Assembly: GCA_025786725.1 (NCBI GenBank)
Contig: JAHLTZ010000014.1
Span: 372,001-436,000 of the forward strand
From: Syncephalis fuscata
Taxonomy: Eukaryota > Zoopagomycota > Zoopagomycetes > Zoopagales > Piptocephalidaceae
DNA length: 64,000 bases
Direction of reading: 5' to 3'
The notes under the pieces: model-generated
Told to the model about the DNA's origin: nothing
Database searches by the model: none
The model's input: only the letters and a program-made list of their open reading frames with translations
In this document: in pieces, positions 47,727 to 59,664 of the stretch
Layout of the letters: the number at the start of each line of letters is the position of its first letter
Numbering within the stretch: position 1 is the first letter of the stretch
Position numbers and translations under genes: made by a program

Positions 47727-48804
47727 TTAATCAAATCCGGATACAATGGCCGTCAAGAGTGGAACAACAATTGCCGATCCAAACATCAGGCTAGTCATTG
47801 AAAATTGTTTCTGAGAAGGCGCTGAGCCTATAAGCATTTCCGTTGCATTGGCACCTGTAGTCTGGGTAATCCAGTCTGCATAGCGATATACATGCGTGTA
47901 AAAGCCAAGACCATTCTTGCTGCCACACTCGGTAGATAGTACATTATCTGTATTGAGGCCGAAACTAGTGACTGCAACAAGTACATGTTTGCCAGCGTTT
48001 GGATAGCCACTTGGAGTACCACGGACCAATGGGCCGCCTGAATCACCGTAGCATGTATCTTTACCGGGTGTATTACCAGTGCAGACTAGATCGGCATTCT
48101 GCCCTTTCCATTCGGGATAGCCTGCATAACACTTTGAGTCGGGCGCTGTTTCCAGATCCACACTCAGTAGTGTGTTTGACATCGTTTTATTCTGTGTATA
48201 GCCCCAACCAAGTGCAGTGACTTCTTGTCCAGAGCTTATACGGGATTTTGAAATGTGAATGGGCTGCACTGTACTATTGAAGGTAAGTACTGTGTCCAGC
48301 TCTATCAAAGCAATGTCGTTCTATCGTATTTGTTAATTAGCCCATTATGTTTTATTGTGTCTAAAGGTTGTTGATTTACAATGCAGCACTTACTGTATTA
48401 TTGACTGGATTATAAATGGGCGATACCAGGGTACGTTTAACAGCTATGGGATATTTAGTCGAATTCTGCACGCTGCCAACGCCCACAGTCATTGCTGTAA
48501 TAGGCGCCCGAGGAATCGCCTTTATCGAACCAACAGACGAATCAGGCTGTACCAGACAGTGTGCCGCCGTGACCAACCATGACGGCGTCAGAATGGCTGC
48601 ACCGCAGCTTATGTTACCGCTCACGTAGATCGAAGCCACAAACGGATATGACTCGGGTATAACAGTGCTGCCGCCATAGATGGCCGCTTTGGCTTCAAAT
48701 TGTTTTATACCACCAGATAGCTGAGGAGTCGAAAGCACTGAGGAGGGCCAAAGTGCCGCCAGCAGCACGAATGAAATCATGCCAACAAAAGATACAGACA
48801 TCAT
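47727..48804 (-). CDS. Secreted trypsin-like serine protease (S1A), one intron
   Basis: 334-residue S1 protease from two exons: 48394-48804 and 47727-48320, with a 73-bp intron (GTAAGT to ATAG). I chose ATG 48804 because MMSVSFVGMISFVLLAALWP is a good signal peptide; an in-frame ATG at 48834 would only add ten residues. The activation site is atypical (AIYGG in place of IVGG). His is in TAAHC, Asp in NDIALIEL (directly after the intron), Ser in GDSGGPL, and the Asp six residues before it predicts trypsin specificity. The C-terminus is hydrophobic (AIVVPLLTAIVSGFD) after a short spacer. Similar to the protease at 44352, but diverged and with an intron. Confidence 0.9.
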
Positions 48805-50756
48805 ACGATGGTGGCCGCAATGTCTAGCTGTCATTGGATATGAAAACTGGCACAATGCCGAACCAGCAAGTTTCACTGTACGCTTTAAATGTATGCTTAC
48901 GAAAATAAAATATTGCAAAAATAGTCCTGCTAATACGGACTCGACTACTACACGGCCTGTATAAGAGGACCAAGGTGATGCCGAATAATAGGTGTATGTG
49001 AATTGGACTAAGTTCAATAGTTAGTATGCTAATATTAGAAAACGACTAGAAGAAATAGCTAATGATGAATAGGATAGTGTGTAGAAGCAGCTAATAGAAA
49101 TGAGATACAATGAAACACTGATGCAATAACCAAGGTCTATTTTTGTCATTGTAACGCTGCATGCACACACGTACACGCTCACTCGCACTCGCAATAAACG
49201 TTTTTAGCCAAGATTTTTAAAATCAGAGCAAAACTGAAAGTTACGCTGTAACAAGTGCACCCTTCAGACAGCAGTGTGACAAAGAAGGTTGCCTGTCCGA
49301 CTACTTTGATCAATGGCAAACACACTTGTCTGTCCGCAAACGGCGGCCAAAATGGAAACTGGCCACATTTGGCTTAACCAATTAGTATTTCACGCCATTA
49401 AAAGATAGTTCAAAAAATCGTCAGCTTTTGTTGAGATAGGTGAACTATGCAACCGCACACAAACATGTGTACACTGCTGATATCACTGCTATAATTACAA
49501 ATTCACAATGTACTATCCAAAAGCAAAAGGCTGCACACTATACTTACCGTGTGCACGATGAAGACAACACCGGTTTTTACGGGCAGCATCCAAAATGGGC
49601 TGATATCACAATTTTGTTGAAAAAAGCAAGACGCGCAAACGGTACGTCTGCTTAGTACAATCAATAAAAAGAGACAGAGTGCCAGGTAAACAAGCGCTTT
49701 GCTCTACGTCTAATTAACAGCACGGCCGATTGTGTTGCTGCGTTTAAAGTGCCGATTTAAATGTAAAAAAATGGATTAATAACTAAAATCTCAAAATGCC
49801 AATGACCAACGAATATAAGCGTTGTCAGTATAAACGGTCAGTACGGATATGCAAAACAAATAGCGGCCTAGAGTAACTGCGATGGTTCGCGAATAGCTGC
49901 AGAGTGTGTAGGCAAGCAAAGAATACACCGAAGAATAAGCCTGCACAACTAATGTTCGGCACGAGTGCACGGCCAAAATGACAAAATAGAGAATAATAAA
50001 CAGCTGTGCGGCAAGTATAGGACCGCTGTCGCAAGCAAATACGAATACTATAATAGGGAGAAGAATATATTGCGCGTAGGTGGGGAATGAGCGAAAGGGG
50101 TGATGGGAAGTGAAGCATTCAAAGTATAAGTATAAACGGCTTTTATTTTCCATATGGAGGTCAATGGATGGAAGCGACGTGCATATGGCTGTGCATTTCT
50201 CTTTACCATTTGTGCATTTTAAAGCACTGATAGCTCGAGTTTGCAACTGCTTATTTGTTCAGAAACAACTACCGCCAAAGTTATCGCATTTGTGTATGGT
50301 AGTGCGCCAAACCAATAAAACCAATAACTATTATGATTGGTTATTGGGATGAATGGGAAAGATTTTGGTCAGGTAAAATACTCAAGCTCCGATAGTTGCA
50401 TTTCTACAATATCTATGCTGATTAGTATTTAATACAGCTAACAAATGGTACTTGAACTTTATTGCTGCATTATTATCTATACTAACTAATATAAAACAAT
50501 AATCAGGGTTTGAAAGTTAATAACCATTTAGATGATCGGCAAGCACAGACGCTGATCAGTCGTACAGCTATCATTGTCGATAATTATTTTTGCCAACCTG
50601 TGAATCAAATATTAATAATTAATTTATAGTAATAACGATCATACTGACAAATCATGGAAAAGAATCGTTTATATTAAAGTACACAAATAGTATGCAGTAC
50701 CAATATTAATAGGTTCAAATCACATTATGGGTGATACGAATTATTTATTAATTACG
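48805..50756. other. Intergenic, trypsin gene 2 upstream region
   Basis: About 2 kb. The promoter of trypsin gene 2 should lie at the left. A 151-codon minus-strand open frame (49791-50246) is hydrophobic, Tyr/Cys-rich, overlaps a second frame of 97 codons and shows no family feature, so I do not call it. No other structure is seen. Confidence 0.5.
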
Positions 50757-51215
50757 GAGTTACCTCCCTTTGAGTCCCTAGCTTCAAACTGGGACAAAAG
50801 GTCAATAACTTGAATGATAAATCGTCAATTAGTTTTTACTACCGAGAAGTGTTATTTGTTGAAGCGGTGCCACATCAACTCCGATTAATTCAATCAGTGT
50901 CAATTAATCTGCACAATTTCCAATATTGGATATCAGTGTTAATAAATGTTAAATGGTATTTCATGCTATTTACAATAAAATGTTATGATTTAATTATGAT
51001 GTTGCTGCACCAGTAGAAGATTAGAAAATAGAAGAGAGCATTCAGACGCAAGGAAACCACACTGTACGTAGTAACAACAATAACAACTGCGGAACGATAT
51101 GGAATTGCGATTACATGGCTTTTATTAATATTCAATCAAACTTTCTACGCATGGTCAACAACAACAATGATCGGCCTTGTGAATTGCAAAGTAATCAAAT
51201 AAAAACACTATACTT
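50757..51215 (+). repeat. Diverged third copy of the inverted-repeat arm sequence
   Basis: Same orientation as the right arm (43345-44106). Shared stretches include GCTTCAAACT, a GTTATTTGTT(A/G)AAGC block, GTTAATAAATGTTAAATG and AACAACAACAATG(A/G)TC. Similarity is patchy, so this copy is older than the inverted duplication. It lies upstream of the Ecm33-like gene. Boundaries are approximate. Confidence 0.6.
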
Positions 51216-51869
51216 GTGTTTTGTTAACATAGCAGCATGACTTCAATTGGAACGGATTTTGCTTTGAAACTCAAAATATGGGAGTCAAAGTACAATAAAA
51301 CCAATTATTAGTCTGCATATGTTACCAGGAAACGCCTTAGATTGGATGATTTTTCTATGGCGTAGTTAATTACAACGTTATACTTGCATAGATACATGAA
51401 CCAAACTATGCTTATGTGTTTTAATCAGACAGAATAATCCCTAGTAACCATGCCTTACTATGTAGCATGCTATAAGAAAAGGAGAAGTTAGAAAAAAGGA
51501 GCAACCGAATGCTAATTATTTGTAATGTTTGCTTGAAAATTCAAAAGGAGAGTCCTGCTTTGTTGACATCATTATTATCCTATCAGCATTAAGAGCAGAT
51601 TTTACTGCATACCCAGTAAGCACCAGTAACTATTCGGATCTCTTCTATAACGGTTAAAACCTAATTTGTGAACGTACAAAAATAAGCCATTGTTTACCCA
51701 TAGGGACTGCTGCCCCCTTTTAAATTCTGCGTGCACTGATCGTTTGTATACCAACGGTGTCTGCGTATTACATGCTCAACGGTAGTCATACCCTTTAAAC
51801 AAGCCAGACATTTTTATTACTAAGCATTTGCTTTATTGGCATTCATACCAACTATAAGCTAGAATAGAA

Positions 51870-53151
51870 ATGAGAAATATAATCCTAGGCTCGGTGGCCA
51901 GCATTTTTGCTATATTGGCCAGTGCCCATATGACTGATGGTAAGTGGCCAGTCCTTTTGACTAAAATCGGCTGACAGCTAGTATATTTCGTAAGCTGCTC
52001 AATGTAGCTTTAGAGAAGGTCAAACCATATCGAATCAAGCGCAGCTTGACAGTCTAGCTGGATGCAGCGTGGTTCATGGCCCCATTACCATCTCTGGATA
52101 TAATGGCGAAACAGCTAGTTTTAACGATGTGCGCGCCATTGAAGGCAACTTAATTGTTGATAATAACTTTGGAATGCGCCGTCTCATCTTGCCAAATGTC
52201 AAGCAGATTACTGGTGATTTTACGCTGCGCAACAACACTCAGCTAAAAGACGTGGACACACCTAATCTAAAATCTGCTAGTCGCATTATCGCCGAGGTCA
52301 ATCCTGTTTTAACCAACTTGGGATTTCCCTCGGGATTGGCCTATGTCGACATGTTACGCATTGTCGACAGTATGATAAAACAAGTCAACGGGCTGGTAAT
52401 GGAACAAGCGGGAGAAATTGAATTTTCCGCCAACCGTTATTTGACCAACGTAAATCTGGACAACTTGAAAGGCATGAGTGGCCGGTTACTCATTACCGAT
52501 AATTCGAAAGATGCTAGCTTCCGGGCCAAAAAGTTAAATACCATTGCTGGCAATGTGACCATGACGCAGCTCCACGGTATAGATATGCCATCTCTAACAA
52601 CATTGGGCACTGGCTTTCATTTGCATCAAAATCTGATGCAAGAGGTAAAAATCGACAACCTAACTTCAGTCGCCCAATCGCTATCTATATACGCCAATGA
52701 AGCACTTGAATCTGCTTCTTTCCATTCGTTAGAAACCATTGGTGGTGCCTTACTTATCGCCGATAATCCTTCGTTAAAGACAGTGTCTGGATTCCCAAAT
52801 TTAAAGACAATTACCGGCTCACTCGAGGCAACGGGTGGTCCATTTAAAGAGCTACGCTTTGAAAACCTTCAAGATGTAGCCGGCGCCGTCAAGATTCAAT
52901 CGTCTGAAAAGGCCAATTGCCGCAACGGAGAATTAATTGGATTTTCGAAGCAAGTTGTGAAGGGTAAATTCGAGTGTAAGGCCAGTATGAAGTCGGCCAG
53001 CACAGGCGGCAATAACGGAAGACAACGAGGTATCGATTCCGATTCCGGAGCTGCATCTGGCTTACGCGATGCCGGTGCCGTAGGCGATATTGGTATCCTG
53101 ACAGTAGCTGCATTGGCTGCCGTTGCTTCTTACATGTTGGTGGCCGTATAA
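51870..53151 (+). CDS. Ecm33-like GPI-anchored cell-wall protein
   Basis: Cell-surface protein of the Ecm33/Sps2 family (receptor L-domain-like beta-helix), needed for wall integrity in other fungi. Exon 1 is 51870-51939 (signal peptide MRNIILGSVASIFAILASA); exon 2 starts at 51995, using acceptor TTTCGTAAG, which is the only one that keeps frame to NQAQLDSLAGCSVVHGPITI. The body repeats short L-(x)-I/V-x-G/N units such as IEGNLIVDNNFGM and GGALLIADNPSLKTVSG. A conserved C-terminal cysteine pair (KANCRNG, FECKA) is followed by a Ser/Gly-rich part and a hydrophobic GPI-like tail (LTVAALAAVASYMLVAV). 408 residues; stop TAA 53149-53151. Confidence 0.85.
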
Positions 53152-54113
53152 CCACACAGTTCAAAGAAATAAAGCTAATTCGCTTTTACAGAACTTTTTA
53201 AACTTTATTTGGTTTACATTATAACTACTTCCCATATTCAAAATATCACTAGAAACCAAATCAGTGTTATTCGCTACAATAAAAATGGAAAAACAGATAA
53301 TTCATATTACCGTATTTGGTAAGCATGATTTAAACGGAGTCTAAGCGTACTGTAAATAGCATATGAATAATGTTATTGATCAAATCAATGGATTAATCAT
53401 TTGCAGAAACGATGGTTGATGTGCAGTACATGTAAATGCAAAGTACATGATAAACGATACGAAATCGAAATACACCAAATGCTTCATTATTTCTGTACAA
53501 CGGCCAGTCAGTTTTTGTTTCGTATCTCATTGTGAAAATGATCAATCAAAGTCGTAAAATCCTTTGCTGCACTTGATATGACGTTATTCAAACCTTTGTT
53601 GTTTTTTTAACAATTTATTTGAATTTTTCATTGCTAATAAAAGTTGAATAGTTACGCATGTCGTTCCGTACTTTTTAAAAAGCTGTTTGTAATCATTAGC
53701 TACTGATCAATCATATCAAATACTAGTCCAATTTAAATATGTTTTGCTTTTAAAAACAAAACAACAGTATTCATGGAACAACTTGCAATGGTAGTTTGGG
53801 CACGGCATTAATTGTCTAGTTTTTTGGTGTAACCGTATTGCTAGTTAGCATAGGGTAGACGTATATTCGACAAACAACAAAGGCATTCGACAGCTGTCAT
53901 TGAGTTTGTTCACAAGTTTCATAAAATGCTTTGTTTTATTCGATTTTCAACTAATTATAGCACTGTACTACTATAAAAATTACATGAAATTATATCTATT
54001 CAGCTATGAAAAACTTGCTATAATATAAGGCTTATCTGTAAAATAGCGTAGACCAATCGTCAATTTCCGCACTTTCCTCTCAAGCCATTGTATTTTGTAT
54101 TTTTTTACTCACC
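53152..54113. other. Intergenic; left copy of duplicated upstream region
   Basis: From about 53330 this sequence is homologous to 55390-56144: the upstream flanks of two ten-cysteine genes were duplicated together. Shared blocks include AAATAGCATAT, CTTCATTATTTCTGT, GTAAAATCCTTTGCTG and GATATGACGTTATTCAA. A TGTAAAATAG element (54037-54046) is in the TATA position. No gene is seen. Confidence 0.6.
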
Positions 54114-54869
54114 ATGTTTCTTTCATTTAAAGTATTTATTTCATACCTGGCTATTGTAGGCGTAGTCATGGGGCAGACGTCAAATAACAATAGTACCATA
54201 CCCGGCACATCCAAGGTTTTGGATATTTCAGAAGAATGTCGAAAAGTATTGGCTGACAAAGAAGTAATCGCTGCGTGCGGTGGATCCTTAGTAGATGCTA
54301 AAGCGTCTGGTACAGTTAAATCTGTCTGTGATGCGCCTGTTGATGGCAAAGCCGGCCACTTTTGCACAAATGATCAGCTTATTAAAGTGCTTGAAACTAT
54401 GGAAAGCTCGTGTAAAGACGAGCTAGAAAAAAAACAGGAATCAGTCCGGGGTCGTTATTTAGCCTTTTTGCAATATCCTATAATAAGAGATTTTGCCTGT
54501 AAAAAAGATCCCGATGGAACATATTGTGTCGACAGAATGACTGATGAAGGCTCGATAACTGGATGCCAAACCTGTACACGCTTGCTTTCTATTGCACAAA
54601 TCAATTGGAATCCCATTCGATCAAACTCATTTGCCAAGGAAATTGTTGATGAAAAAGCAAAGATTGCTAAACAGCTTATTGAAAGATGCGATATGGTTAC
54701 TAACAACTCTTCATCTTCATCTAACAATTCTGACAATTCCTCGTCTTTATCTACAAATCCCAGCAATTCTTCATCTTCATTTACCGGATATAGCCATTAT
54801 ATCTTCAATGTTGCTACGATTGGCTCTACAGCGTTTGTTGTAATTGGCGCAATGGTACTTAGTCATTAG
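54114..54869 (+). CDS. Secreted ten-cysteine protein, GPI-like tail (copy 2)
   Basis: Intact 251-residue paralogue of the gene at 4329, single exon. Signal peptide residues 1-20 (MFLSFKVFISYLAIVGVVMG). All ten cysteines are kept in the same order, in the motifs VCDAPVDGKAGHFCTND, METMESSCKDELEKK, CKKDPDGTYCVDR, CQTC and ERCD. The Ser/Asn-rich spacer is longer than in copy 1, followed by the same hydrophobic C-terminus (IGSTAFVVIGAMVLSH). Unknown function; family not recognised. The neighbouring copy at 56145 is a tandem duplicate. Confidence 0.87.
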   Translation: MFLSFKVFISYLAIVGVVMGQTSNNNSTIPGTSKVLDISEECRKVLADKEVIAACGGSLVDAKASGTVKSVCDAPVDGKAGHFCTNDQLIKVLETMESSCKDELEKKQESVRGRYLAFLQYPIIRDFACKKDPDGTYCVDRMTDEGSITGCQTCTRLLSIAQINWNPIRSNSFAKEIVDEKAKIAKQLIERCDMVTNNSSSSSNNSDNSSSLSTNPSNSSSSFTGYSHYIFNVATIGSTAFVVIGAMVLSH

Positions 54870-56069
54870 CCATTTCTTAGCAAATCATTCAAATCGATTA
54901 GTTGGCAATAAAACTAAAAAGGATTTTTACTTAGTCGTTTCTTGCTTTTCTATCTATAATATAATTGTAGCTATAAAGCCACTGAACAGCCACGTTAGAT
55001 ATTAAAACAATTTTATCTAGTTTCATTTAAAGACAAAACAAAGGCATTTCTAAATAGCATGTAGTGGCAGTTTTAGTCGCGACTCAATTCGAAATAACCA
55101 GTGTTTTTAATTATCCAGTATCTTTATCATGTGACTGAAACATAAGCATTATTGATATCGTGCACAGTAGCAATAGTAATCGTAGTAGTTGTAGCATTAC
55201 AAAAATAAATTGCTAGCTAGTATAGCATTAATAAGATAAATAAGCGAAAAAATATTATATTTATTTAATAACAAAATTAATGTCATTTATTTATTTTTAT
55301 ATTAAAAAAAAATTATTAAAAATTAGTAATGTTATCCATTATATTAAAAGATATAAAAATAGATAATTTAAATGAAATTTTGAGAGTATCATAAATAGCA
55401 TATATTTGTATGTTATTAATCAAGCCAATAATTTAATTATTTGCAAAAATGTCTATCAAAATACAGCATGATAAAATATATTACAAATAACAAAAAGGTG
55501 AAATATACCAAACGCTTTATTATTTCTGTGCAACGAAAAGCAATTTCTTTGTTTCGTACCTCATTGTAAAATGAGCATTAATGCAAAGGCGTAAAATCCT
55601 TTGCTGTAATCGATATGACGTTATTCAATTCTTTGTTGTTTTTTAATTAGCTTTTTTGACTTTTATTAATAATAAAAATTAGAAGTTCTATATACCATTT
55701 ATTTATTTCTTATTTAAAAAATACTGTAGTCTTCATCTACTGACCAACCATATTGGATACTGACTCAATTTGAATATGTTTGCTCCAAAGACAAAACGGT
55801 ATTATTCATAGAACAACTTGCAATGGAAATTCTAAGCATAAAATTAATTATCTAGCATTTTTAGTGTAACTATTTCCTAGTTCTGCAGGTTATATGTGTA
55901 TTTGCAAACAGCAAAGGCATTCAATAACGCTCATTGAGACCATTTACAAATTTATAGAATGCTTTGTTTTATTCAACTTTCAACTAATTATAGCATGTAT
56001 TACCAATAAAGCTACATGAAATTGCATTTTTTGTCAGCTATGGAAGCTTACAATAATGTACGACATATC
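54870..56069. other. Intergenic between the tandem ten-cysteine copies
   Basis: Contains the 3' flank of copy 2 (to about 54985, almost identical to the 3' flank of copy 3), an A/T-rich stretch (about 55190-55380), and the duplicated upstream region of copy 3 from about 55390. No gene is seen. Confidence 0.6.
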
Positions 56070-56076
56070 TATAAAA
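56070..56076 (+). promoter_or_regulatory. TATA box of ten-cysteine copy 3
   Basis: TATAAAA lies 75 bp before the ATG at 56145, matching spacing at copy 1 (4253-4259). Confidence 0.6.
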
Positions 56077-56144
56077 TAGTGCCGACTTACCGCCAGTTTC
56101 CGCACTTCACTCTTAGTCCATTGCATTGTGCATTTTTACTCAGC

Positions 56145-56898
56145 ATGTTTCTTTCATTAAAAGCATTTATTTTGCTCTTGGATATTGTAGGCGTAGCCAC
56201 GGGACAGATGTTAAACGTCAATAACATCATGCCCAACACGTCCAATACTTTAAACGTTTCAGAACGTTGTTTAAAAGTTCTGGATGGCAAAAACTTAATT
56301 TCAAATTGCGATAATTCCATACAACAAACTAAAACGTCTGGTAAAATTAAAACTGCCTGTGATGCGCCCATTGATGGCAAAGCCAGCCATTTTTGCACAA
56401 ATAATCAGCTTATTAAAATGCTTGAAACTATGGAAAGCTCGTGTAAAGACGAGCTAGAAAAAAAACAGGAATCAGTCTGGGGACGTTATGCAGACCTTTT
56501 GGAATATCCTCTGACAAGAGATTTGGTTTGTAAAAAAGATATCGATGGAGTGTATTGTATAGAAAAAACGACCAAAGAAGGTCTCCTAGCTGGATGCTAC
56601 ACCTGTACAATTCTGCTTGCTAAAGCACAAACCAATTGGAATCCCATTCGATCAAATTCGTTTACTAAGGAAATTGTTGATGGAAAAGCTAAGATGCTAA
56701 ACAGCTTATTGAAAGATGCGATATGGTTACTAACAACTCTTCATCTTCATCTAACAATTCTGACAATTCCTCGTCTTTATCTAAAATCCCAGCAATTTTT
56801 CATCTTCATTTACCGGATATAGCCATTATATCTTCAATGTTGCTACGATTGGCTCTACAGCGTTTGTTATAATTGGCGCAATGGTACTTAGTCATTAG
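56145..56898 (+). pseudogene. Ten-cysteine family, copy 3, frameshifted
   Basis: Tandem duplicate of copy 2. The signal peptide and the first nine cysteines are in frame. Relative to copy 2, one base is missing near 56692 (GATTGC against GATGC) and another near 56782 (CTACAAATC against CTAAAATC). The frame therefore leaves the Ser-rich spacer, loses the last cysteine and the GPI-like tail, and stops at 56822. The remaining 3' part to TAG 56896-56898 and beyond (to about 57013) is almost identical to copy 2, unlike the more diverged 5' part, as expected from gene conversion or recent exchange. An in-frame ATG at 56016 exists but the homologous start is 56145. Sequencing error cannot be excluded for either deletion. 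Confidence 0.7.
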
Positions 56899-57359
56899 CC
56901 ATTTCTTAGCAAATCATTCAAATCGATTAGTTGGCAATAAAACTAAAAAGGATTTTTACTTAGTCGTTTCTTGCTTTTCTATCTATAATATAATTGTAGC
57001 TATAAAGCCACTGAATAGTCGTGTTGATACTGTAATGAACTAAAATGATATACTAAAAGTAGAGTAGCAATTATAATATATAATAGTACTTAAAATGTAA
57101 AAGTGTTTATTTATTTTTATTGGTAAGAAAAGTTAATCAGCTGTATAGCTATTTTCTATTTACATAAAATATAGCTTGTATTGTACATAAAAGTACTTGT
57201 TTGCAATTGCTTAACGTGAAAACGAATAAAGCATTTATAATTATTGTATTTGGTTATAGCAATTATTTTATTATTTTTAAATACTCGCGTAGCATATGCT
57301 AGCTATAATTATACATATAGCTCCATTTGTATACACAAAGCCGTTTTTATTACAAAATA
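56899..57359. other. Intergenic, convergent
   Basis: AT-rich; the first 115 bp repeat the 3' flank of copy 2. No gene is seen. Confidence 0.6.
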
Positions 57360-59073
57360 TTATAACAATTTCCGTGAAAATATCCAAATTACAATGACTC
57401 CAATGGCAATTACATTCCATGATAGAGTGTAGTCAAATGGAAATGCTTTCTCGTTGCTTATTGACCAGCTCCACGCTGCACCAGCTGCTAACGGGCCAAT
57501 AGCACCGGCCAATGACGCCACGCAATGGTTTGCACCATTCATAACGCCAAGTGAACCAGTATCGCGAATGGTCTCCGTAAGCTAACGGTTGTAGCAACGT
57601 CGTTAATAACGCATTGCATAAGCATTTGTCTGACTTACTATAAGCTGTAGACTTGTTAATGCTGTAATCTCAACCATGCCTCGATAACACGTGCTTACAA
57701 GTACACATATCCAGACCCAAACGTTTGCCTCGGTAGAGCCGATTTTGGCCAGAATGTTTATGCTTGGTGTTATTAGACTGAGCGGAGATAGCTGTAGTAA
57801 AGCTAGCCTGTACAATCCAGCAGAGCCATAGTAATTTTGTAGATTTGAATAAACCAAAATCTGTGACAAAAAAGACGCCACACCAGATATACCGGCTATT
57901 ATTCCAGAATCACTCGCATCCATGGATAGTCCTCCAGCCTTGATTGGTGTAGCGATCCATAGACTAAACAAATTCTCTAGCATGCCATCCGTTAGCTGAA
58001 ATGCACAAATTGACGCAAGTAAAATTGTATGATTTCGCATTGTACTCCAAGCCTTTTTGATGCCATTTTCTTGATGTTGTTTTTCGCTAGGCAAAAATTG
58101 TTGTAAATCATTGACGACATCGACGGCATTGTTATAAATTAGTATTTCATTTTCTGGTGGCCGTAAAAGAGACGTTTCATCTTTTAGCAGATTGTTGATA
58201 TTAGCATCTGTATTGTCTTCAAAGCTATTTCGCAATATTCTCGATGGCAATGATTCATTGAAATAAAAAAAAATAGCTAAAAAACCGGTGAAGCTCAATA
58301 GAGCATTAAAAATAAATGGTAAAAAATAGGGAAATTGATGTAGCAGTTTCGTATTTTTTAATACATCTGGCAAATAATCTCTTATATCAGCAAGTCCCCC
58401 CGTAACTACAGGTCCAACAGTACTACCAGCGACAAGCATTGTGAATAAAAGACGAAATGCTTTTGCTTCAACAAAAAGTTAGCCAATTATGTTGAAGAAT
58501 TTTTCAAAGTTCTACCTTGATCAGCACCACTAGAAATATCACCAACTGCACTTCTGGCAGCACCAAGACTTGGCGTACACAATCCTTTGGCCACCACCAA
58601 AACAAATACCCATTTGTATGATTGACTAAAGGCTAGGAGGAGTGCGCTAATTGTAGCGGACAACATCCCAGTGAGCAACAGTGGTCGGCGGCCAAATCGA
58701 TCCGACAAATAGCCCCATAGAATGACTGCTTCTGCATTAGATAGTCTGTAATCGATATTCAATAGTTCTTACCGCTTATGAATTGCGCAATACTGAATGC
58801 CGATAAGAGGTAGCCGTAATAGTAGCCAATTTGAGTTTCATTCATATCTTGATTAAAATCGCGTATCTAAATAAAATGATACTATTTGTCTTGATTTTTC
58901 TTGTAAATCTAAAGAACTTACGAGCTAGCAAAAGCAGATAGTGTCAGCGATAATTTGCAACTTACAGTAAAACTTACAAAATATGCTAGCTGTGGAATAG
59001 CTCCCATCGCGGCCACATCACACACATGCGCATAGCATATTGAATAAAGCTGATGCTTCTCCGTTGATCTCAT
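57360..59073 (-). CDS. Major facilitator superfamily transporter (Ycr023c/ZRT-like branch)
   Basis: Multi-span membrane transporter, substrate unknown. ATG 59073 opens MRSTEKHQLYSICYAHVCDV. The next coding part is IRDFNQDMNETQIGYYYGYL, the family form of helices 1-2, then ILWGYLSDRFGRRPLLLTGM, the MFS motif A between helices 2 and 3, and ARSAVGDISSG. A long central exon (57603-58439) holds GPVVTGG, helix 6, the cytosolic loop and helices 7-10. The last exon ends IAIGVIVIWIFSRKLL at TAA 57360-57362. Five or six exons. Related fungal proteins (Ycr023c type) are uncharacterised or vacuolar; localisation here is not known. Confidence 0.85.
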
Positions 59074-59664
59074 GTTAATTTGTATAATACTATTATATTA
59101 CTATTCAAATTCTCGATGCTTTATGCAGAACAAAAATACTAGGAAAAACACTACAAGAAAGTGCAGAATTGTGCCACCTCATTTAATGTGCCCTTTTATA
59201 TTGTCATACGAGCAGTCAGTTGGTTACCGCTATACTGTGAAACATCAATGGTTGCACACAACACGTTCAATCGTATTGACGATTCTATTGTTAACATGTC
59301 TATATTTTGTCATTATGTTTTAATATGTATAAAAACACATTATATTGATTCTATAATCAATGTCAATATAAAATTCACACATTTTCATACATCGCATTCT
59401 TTACCAATATCGATTCTATCATGGCAATTTGACCAGGGTAGTTACGCGATACACACGACCTAGGCAGGCCGGAAGCAAGCTCTTTCATGGCTTCCCATGA
59501 GGCTTGGCCTTTTGCAATAACAGTGGAATAATGTGAGAACTAACAAAATAGCTGTTATACTAATTTCCAATTTTATTGTTGTCAATGCCAAGCAAATGCA
59601 CAATGGGATGAATAGCAATAGGATTATTGGTCTGAAGTGCTAACATCTATTTTATTACAAGCAA
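59074..59664. other. Intergenic, MFS promoter / PPPDE gene 3' flank
   Basis: 590 bp. A minus-strand open stretch (59560-59646, MLALQTNNPIAIHPIVHLLG) starts 18 bp after the stop of the next gene and looks protein-like. However, I could not join it to a following exon with an intron of normal size. It may be an alternative 3' exon of that gene or chance. Confidence 0.35.

Noticed and set aside
49791-50246. 151-codon minus-strand open frame
   Set aside because: It is hydrophobic, rich in Tyr, Cys and Ser, overlaps another long frame, and has no domain or paralogue. It probably arose by chance.
51941-52068. Ecm33-like gene lacking a start
   Set aside because: The acceptor TTTCGTAAG at 51994 joins a signal-peptide exon in frame, so the gene is complete.
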